Positions 7,431 to 11,748 of a DNA stretch of 11,748 bases are shown piece by piece (the stretch's first letter is position 1; every line of letters starts with the position of its first letter). The DNA is taken from positions 1-11,748 of the forward strand of contig DIQY01000022.1 of the NCBI GenBank assembly GCA_002424295.1. Reading direction: 5' to 3'. This DNA is from Ruminococcaceae bacterium UBA5450. GTDB lineage: Bacteria > Bacillota > Clostridia > Oscillospirales > Acutalibacteraceae. The notes under the pieces are model-generated. The model saw only the letters and a program-made list of their open reading frames with translations. It was not told the DNA's origin and did not search any database. Made by a program: the position numbers and the translations under genes.

Positions 7431-7459
7431 TTTAAACTTATCCTTCTATGCGATATAAT
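7431..7459 (+). promoter_or_regulatory. probable promoter of the hprK operon
   Basis: A perfect TATAAT at 7454-7459 has only a weak -35, TTTAAA at 7431-7436, at 17-base spacing. A better-looking TTGACT at 7426-7431 is 22 bases from the -10, too far for normal sigma-A use. The predicted start near 7466 gives a leader of about 65 bases. Confidence 0.5.
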
Positions 7460-7515
7460 AAATCTATTGTAAGTTTATTAGAAAATAATCTTTTTTAGGA
7501 CGTTACAATAGAAAA

Positions 7516-7523
7516 AGAGGGTG
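7516..7523 (+). promoter_or_regulatory. ribosome binding site deciding the hprK TTG start
   Basis: AGAGGGTG lies 6 bases before the TTG at 7530. The in-frame GTG at 7521 and TTG at 7524 overlap or touch this site, so they are unlikely starts. Confidence 0.55.
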
Positions 7524-7529
7524 TTGAGA

Positions 7530-8495
7530 TTGGCAGAAAATTTTACGGTTAGTCTTTCAAAAATCATTCAGGAAATTTCTTTGAATATTGTCAGTATGCC
7601 CTGTAATCCAGATGAGGTCTTGATTTCTTCAAAAGACGTCAATCGCCCAGGATTGGAACTCAATGGCTTTTTTAAGTATTATGATACCACTCGCATCATT
7701 ATTATCGGGAATGCCGAAACTGCTTTTTTAAATGATTGTACAGCGGAACGCCGGACAGAAGTGTTAAACAAAATTTTTTCGGCTAAGCCGCCGGCAGTTA
7801 TTATTGCGAGAAATCTAACTCCGGCGCCAGAACTTCTTGCTGCAACAAAGCAGTATCAGATTCCGGTCTTAGAGACATCAGATACGACAAGCAGTCTTGT
7901 CGCAGCTTTAGTCGCCTATTTAAATGAAGAGCTTGCTCCTCGTGTTACGCGCCATGGAGTCTTGGTGGAAGTTTATGGAGAAGGAATCCTTTTGGTTGGA
8001 GACAGCGGTGTCGGAAAAAGTGAAACCGCCGTGGAACTGATCAAACGTGGTCATCGGCTGGTTGCAGATGATGCAGTGGAAATTCGTCGAGTTTCTGTAG
8101 AAACCTTAATTGGTCAGGCGCCGGAAAATATTCGTCATTTTATTGAGCTTCGAGGGATTGGAATCATCAATGCCCGCCGTATTTTTGGTATGGGTGCTGT
8201 TAAAATGAGCGAAAAATTGGATATGATTATTAATCTGGAACTTTGGGACAATCAAAAAATCTATGACAGAATGGGCCTTGATAATGAATATACAGAGCTT
8301 TTAGGGGTTAAAGTCCCTGTGCTGACAATCCCGGTAAAACCGGGCCGAAATCTCGCTGTTATTATTGAAGTAGCCGCAATGAACAATCGTCAGAAAAAGA
8401 TGGGATATAATGGGGCACAAGAATTGTTAAAACATCTTGGAATGGACCCTGATATGATGAAGCAGAAGGCAACAAAATTGGATTTATCGTTTTAA
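7530..8495 (+). CDS. hprK: HPr kinase/phosphorylase
   Basis: Bifunctional cytosolic enzyme that phosphorylates HPr on its regulatory serine and removes that phosphate, so linking sugar status to carbon catabolite control and PTS uptake. With the TTG start it has 321 residues, close to the ~310 of the family. The N-terminal domain covers ~1-130. The kinase domain shows HGVLVEVYG with H142, the P-loop GDSGVGKS at 157-164, the acidic pair D180-D181 in LVADDAVEI, and the HprK signature region ELRGIGIINARRIFGMGAVK at ~206-225. All key elements appear intact. It opens a probable five-gene operon; the PHP gene starts 20 bases after its stop. Start choice among GTG 7521, TTG 7524 and TTG 7530 rests on ribosome-site spacing and is less certain than the identity. 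Confidence 0.96.
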   Translation: MAENFTVSLSKIIQEISLNIVSMPCNPDEVLISSKDVNRPGLELNGFFKYYDTTRIIIIGNAETAFLNDCTAERRTEVLNKIFSAKPPAVIIARNLTPAPELLAATKQYQIPVLETSDTTSSLVAALVAYLNEELAPRVTRHGVLVEVYGEGILLVGDSGVGKSETAVELIKRGHRLVADDAVEIRRVSVETLIGQAPENIRHFIELRGIGIINARRIFGMGAVKMSEKLDMIINLELWDNQKIYDRMGLDNEYTELLGVKVPVLTIPVKPGRNLAVIIEVAAMNNRQKKMGYNGAQELLKHLGMDPDMMKQKATKLDLSF

Positions 8496-8515
8496 ATACT
8501 GGAAGGGAAGAACGA

Positions 8516-9271
8516 ATGAAGATTATCGCTGATTTGCATACGCATACAGTCGCTTCTACGCACGCATATAGTACTTTGCGGGAAATGGTGACCGCAGCCT
8601 CTGAAATGGGGCTTTCTGCGATTGCTGTTACAGATCATGGAGTAGAGATGCCCGGCGCGCCTAAGGCTGGTACTTGGTATTTTTCTAATCTCCGATCAAT
8701 TCCGCATCTTTACCATGGTATATTAGTCCTTCGCGGACAAGAAACCAATGTACTGAACATGAAAGGGAAGATTGATCTTGAAAAAGAGGCGGAGCCATGG
8801 ATGGATTGGGTTGTTGCGTCGATTCATCCACCATGCTTTCAAAGCGAAGGAAAACAAAATGACGTAACAAGCGCATGGCAGGGAATTGCAGAAAATCCTG
8901 CAGTAAATGTAATTGGCCATTGTGGAGATCCCCGGTTTCCTTTTGACTATGAAAAAATGATTCCGGTTTTTCGAGATGCGGGAAAATTAGTTGAATTGAA
9001 TGAAGCTACTTTTTCTGTTCGGTCACAATCGATTTCAAATTGTAAAAAGATCATGCAGCTATGCAAAAAATATTCAGCACCGATTGTTGTGAACAGCGAT
9101 TCTCATTTTTCGGAAAATGTAGGAAAATTTCCGCAGGCTTTGGCATTGCTGCAAGAATTGAATTTTCCGGAAGAGCTGATTATTAATTCGAATATAGAAC
9201 GATTGAAAAAATATTTGCAGTGTTATACCCGTGTCTTTGAGGACCATGCCCTATCTGAAGGAGGATTTTGA
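8516..9271 (+). CDS. PHP-domain metal-dependent phosphoesterase, YcdX-like
   Basis: Probable hydrolase of a phosphate ester, cytosolic, 251 residues; the substrate is unknown. The PHP barrel carries a full set of candidate metal ligands in the order and spacing of the trinuclear-zinc E. coli YcdX: H8, H10 and H16 (DLHTHTVASTH), H41 (TDHG), E76 (RGQETN), H104 (SIHPP), H135 (GHCGDP), D195 and H197 (NSDSH). It has no polymerase or other extra domain, and it is unlikely to be a histidinol phosphatase of the longer HisK type, although that superfamily is related. GGAAGGGAAG at 8501-8510 precedes the ATG. Its stop codon overlaps the murB start by one base, so it is probably translationally coupled to a cell-wall gene. 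Confidence 0.9.
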   Translation: MKIIADLHTHTVASTHAYSTLREMVTAASEMGLSAIAVTDHGVEMPGAPKAGTWYFSNLRSIPHLYHGILVLRGQETNVLNMKGKIDLEKEAEPWMDWVVASIHPPCFQSEGKQNDVTSAWQGIAENPAVNVIGHCGDPRFPFDYEKMIPVFRDAGKLVELNEATFSVRSQSISNCKKIMQLCKKYSAPIVVNSDSHFSENVGKFPQALALLQELNFPEELIINSNIERLKKYLQCYTRVFEDHALSEGGF

Positions 9272-10179
9272 TGGAAAAGTTAGAAATATTAAAACGCACG
9301 GCCCAAAATGTGGGATGTGAAGTGATAGAAAACGAACAGATGAGTCGCCATACCACTTTCCAAATTGGCGGCCCGGCGGATTTGTTTATTACGGTTTCCA
9401 ATATTATTGCATTGAAAGATGTAATCAAGGCTGCAGGAGCATTGGGAATTCCGTTGCTGCCGCTTGGAAATGGAAGCAATCTTCTGGTAAGTGATGATGG
9501 AATTCGTGGTGCAGTTTTAAATTTAAACGGGGATTTTCGAAAAATTTCTTTAGCCGATCCTGTCACCATTAATTGCGGAGCAGGAGCTACTTTGGCAAGC
9601 CTTTGTAATTTTGCACGTAAAAATTCGCTGTCTGGGCTTGAATTTGCATGGGGAATCCCGGGTTCTGCCGGCGGCGCTGTTTTTATGGATGCAGGGGCTT
9701 ATGATGGTCAGTTGAGCGATGTGCTTTTTTCAACTACGCATGTGACTCGTTCTGGGAGGACAGGCTTCTTGATGGGAGAAGAAATGGAACTTGGATATCG
9801 TTCCAGTGCCTATCAAACAAATGGATGCTTGATTACCTCTCTTGTTGTGCGCCTAAAGAAAGGAAATCAGGAGCAAATTTCCATGCAGATGGAAGAACTT
9901 TTGAAACGGAGAAAAGCAAAACAGCCGGTGGAATTGCCAAGTGCCGGAAGTACGTTTAAGCGCCCTGAGGGACATTTCGCCGGGACTTTGATTGAACAAT
10001 GCGGATTAAAGGGTGCCAGAGTTGGAGGCGCCATGGTCAGTGAGAAACACGCTGGATTCATTGTCAATATGGGGGGCGCTACCTGCACAGATGTGCTGTC
10101 TTTAATTGAAGAAATTCAGAAAACGGTTTTGCAGCAGACCGGCATTTCTCTGGAATGTGAGGTTCGCTATCTTTCTTAG
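9271..10179 (+). CDS. murB: UDP-N-acetylenolpyruvoylglucosamine reductase
   Basis: Flavoenzyme for the second committed step of peptidoglycan precursor synthesis: reduces UDP-GlcNAc-enolpyruvate to UDP-MurNAc with NADPH. The 302 residues match the shorter type II MurB common in Firmicutes. FAD-binding segments are visible: HTTFQIGGPADLF (27-39), LGNGSNLL (65-72) and the GIPGSAGGAV loop (128-137). GYRSS at 175-179 carries R177, SAGSTFKRP holds the probable catalytic serine S227, and the C-terminal LECEVR (294-299) holds the conserved Glu region. I chose the ATG at 9271, which shares its A with the PHP stop TGA, with AAGGAGG at 9258-9264. The TTG just before it (9268) is less likely. rapZ starts 29 bases downstream. 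Confidence 0.97.
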   Translation: MEKLEILKRTAQNVGCEVIENEQMSRHTTFQIGGPADLFITVSNIIALKDVIKAAGALGIPLLPLGNGSNLLVSDDGIRGAVLNLNGDFRKISLADPVTINCGAGATLASLCNFARKNSLSGLEFAWGIPGSAGGAVFMDAGAYDGQLSDVLFSTTHVTRSGRTGFLMGEEMELGYRSSAYQTNGCLITSLVVRLKKGNQEQISMQMEELLKRRKAKQPVELPSAGSTFKRPEGHFAGTLIEQCGLKGARVGGAMVSEKHAGFIVNMGGATCTDVLSLIEEIQKTVLQQTGISLECEVRYLS

Positions 10180-10208
10180 TCAAAGAAGAACACAAAGAGG
10201 AGGAAAAA

Positions 10209-11066
10209 ATGGATTTTATTATTGTTACCGGTCTTTCAGGAGCTGGAAAATCGCGTGCGATGCATGCAATGGAAGATATCGGATTTTACTGTATCGATAA
10301 TCTTCCGCCAAAACTAATTTCCCCTTTTTATGATCTGTGTATGCAGGCACAGCCTCAAATTTCTCAGGTCGCAGTGGTGACGGATATCCGCGGCGGAGAT
10401 ATGTTCTCCAGTCTTTTTGAAGCCCTTGATAACTTAAAAAGAGAAAACAAACCATATAAAATTCTGTTTTTGGATGCGAATGATATTGTTCTTCAGAATC
10501 GTTTTAAAGAAACCCGCCGCAAGCATCCTCTGAGTGAAGATACCCATGGAATTGAGCAGGCAGTAAAATTGGAACGGGAGATTCTGCGTCCAGTACGGGA
10601 ACGTGCGGATTATTTGATCGATACTTCACTTTTATCTCCAGCACAGCTCAAACAGCGGATTGACAGCCTTTTTCTTGATAATGCTTCCAATGCGTTGAGT
10701 ATCCATTGTGTTTCTTTCGGATTTAAATATGGAATGCCGACGGAAGCGGATCTGGTGTTTGATGTACGGTGTTTGCCGAATCCCTATTATGTGGAGGAAC
10801 TGCGTAACTTGAATGGACTCGATGAGCCTGTTCGCGCTTATGTGATGAAATGGGAACAAACGCAGGGATTTATTAAGCGCCTGCTCGATTTGATTGATTA
10901 TATGATGCCGCTCTATTGTAATGAGGGGAAGAGCCAACTGGTTATTGCGGTAGGCTGTACCGGTGGGCATCATCGTTCGGTAGCGATTGCACAGCTGCTT
11001 TATGATCATTTGATCGCGCAGGGAATGCATGCCAGCGTGAATCATCGTGATATTCAAAAGAACTAG
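10209..11066 (+). CDS. rapZ: RapZ/YvcJ family nucleotide-binding regulator
   Basis: P-loop protein that in enteric bacteria is an RNA-binding adaptor (RapZ) controlling amino-sugar synthesis, and in Bacillus (YvcJ) a nucleotide-binding protein with effects on competence. Which role applies here is unknown. The 285 residues show the Walker A GLSGAGKS at 8-15, then GFYCIDNLPPKL, TDIRGGDMF (58-66), and the C-terminal domain with FGFKYGMPTEADLVFDVR, NPYY (191-194), CTGGHHRSV (250-258) and VNHRD (277-281). Length and all blocks are typical. AGAGGAGGA just upstream supports the ATG at 10209. It lies between murB and whiA, 14 bases before whiA, without the yvcK gene usual at this spot in Bacillus. 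Confidence 0.96.
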   Translation: MDFIIVTGLSGAGKSRAMHAMEDIGFYCIDNLPPKLISPFYDLCMQAQPQISQVAVVTDIRGGDMFSSLFEALDNLKRENKPYKILFLDANDIVLQNRFKETRRKHPLSEDTHGIEQAVKLEREILRPVRERADYLIDTSLLSPAQLKQRIDSLFLDNASNALSIHCVSFGFKYGMPTEADLVFDVRCLPNPYYVEELRNLNGLDEPVRAYVMKWEQTQGFIKRLLDLIDYMMPLYCNEGKSQLVIAVGCTGGHHRSVAIAQLLYDHLIAQGMHASVNHRDIQKN

Positions 11067-11080
11067 GAGGGAAGCAGGAC

Positions 11081-11748
11081 GTGTCTTTTGCTTCTGCAAT
11101 TAAATCAGAACTGAGCAAACAGAAGGCTTCGCGTATCTGTTGTCGTACGGCGGAATGCTATGGCATTTTACTCTTTGGTCGTTCTTTTTCATTAAATGGA
11201 ATTTCGTTTACGACGGAAAGCTCTGACGCTGCACATTGTGCATCACAAATGATTGCACAAGTATCCGGAGCTATCGTTGAGATGAAAAGAATTCTTCGCC
11301 GTGCCGAACACACGGCGTTCGTTGTATCGGTAGAAGATATTGAAGACCGCCGAAAAATCTTAAATATGTTCGGCCATGATGGAAATGAGATACATTTACT
11401 TCTCAACCATGCGGTTTTGGAAAACGAATGCTGCCTGAGTGCTTTTCTGCGGGGGGCTTTTCTTTCCTGCGGAACCGGAGTTGATCCTCAGAAGGAATAC
11501 CGTTTGGAGTTTGTAGTGCCGCATTTCCACCTTGCGAAAAGCCTGAGTTCCATTTTGACAGAAGTGCCTGAACTTGCTTTGCAGCCGATGATTTCCAGGC
11601 GCCAGGGAGCTTATGTGGTTTATTTAACCGGTGGAGATCGGATTTCTGATTTCCTCACTTATCTTGGGGCTGTCCAATCCTCTATGGAAGTGATGCAGAC
11701 AAAAATGCTCAAAGAAGTCCGGAATAATGTCAATCGAAAAACAAATTT
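11081..11748 (+). CDS. whiA: WhiA DNA-binding protein, 3' end cut off by window edge
   Basis: Homologue of WhiA, a regulator of sporulation and division in Streptomyces and a factor affecting division and chromosome segregation in Bacillus. The frame is open for 222 complete codons to the edge; the family is ~310-330 residues, so the C-terminal helix-turn-helix lies outside. Visible parts are the N-terminal SFASAIKSELS, the RICCRTAECYGILL segment, the second half of the degenerate LAGLIDADG-like homing-endonuclease fold (AFLRGAFLSCGTGVDPQKEY, then YVVYLTGGDRISDFLTYLGA), and the conserved EVRNNVNRKTN at the edge. The GTG start is supported by TAGGAGGGA at 11064-11072. The rapZ stop is 14 bases upstream, so it belongs to the same operon. 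Confidence 0.93.
   Translation, partial: MSFASAIKSELSKQKASRICCRTAECYGILLFGRSFSLNGISFTTESSDAAHCASQMIAQVSGAIVEMKRILRRAEHTAFVVSVEDIEDRRKILNMFGHDGNEIHLLLNHAVLENECCLSAFLRGAFLSCGTGVDPQKEYRLEFVVPHFHLAKSLSSILTEVPELALQPMISRRQGAYVVYLTGGDRISDFLTYLGAVQSSMEVMQTKMLKEVRNNVNRKTN

Noticed and set aside
7426..7459. TTGACT plus TATAAT as the hprK promoter
   Set aside because: The 22-base spacer is too long for normal sigma-A use; the weaker TTTAAA at 17 bases was used instead.
1..11748. Defence, phage, CRISPR, transposon or toxin-antitoxin system
   Set aside because: No direct-repeat arrays, transposase, integrase, attachment site or paired small genes; every major frame belongs to a housekeeping family.

Overview
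The window reads as an ordinary chromosomal segment of a low-to-moderate GC Gram-positive Clostridia bacterium, most like the Oscillospiraceae/Ruminococcaceae group. This is inferred from gene content (HPr kinase, WhiA, RapZ/YvcJ, a fused SecDF), strong AGGAGG-type ribosome binding sites, sigma-A-like promoters and U-tailed intrinsic terminators. I see no mobile element, CRISPR array, rRNA, tRNA or phage gene. Every gene falls in a recognisable family, and no stretch over about 210 bases lacks a gene.

Left part, + strand: the 3' portion of asnS (asparaginyl-tRNA synthetase, open at the left edge). Next is a PLP aminotransferase of the aspartate-aminotransferase-like family, with its own promoter and a 14-bp-stem terminator. 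After it comes secDF, a single-chain SecD-SecF export motor with its own promoter. SecDF converges on a nitroreductase, and one 15-bp hairpin between them probably terminates both.

Middle part, - strand: a GT4-like glycosyltransferase followed by the FMN nitroreductase, with a weaker hairpin between them. The glycosyltransferase has the fold landmarks but lacks three hallmark active-site residues, which makes it the most unusual protein here.

Right part, + strand: a tight cluster hprK - PHP phosphoesterase - murB - rapZ - whiA (runs off the right edge), with gaps of 20, -1, 29 and 14 bases, so probably one operon. It links carbon-status signalling (HPr kinase/phosphorylase), peptidoglycan precursor synthesis (MurB), a nucleotide-binding regulator (RapZ/YvcJ) and a division/sporulation-linked DNA-binding protein (WhiA). 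The yvcK gene that lies between rapZ and whiA in Bacillus subtilis is absent here. The glycosyltransferase and hprK are divergent from a 209-base region holding both promoters and a small inverted repeat.

I did not find a convincing undescribed multi-gene system. The best leads are the possible pseudo-glycosyltransferase, the PHP enzyme embedded in the hprK-murB operon, and the missing yvcK.
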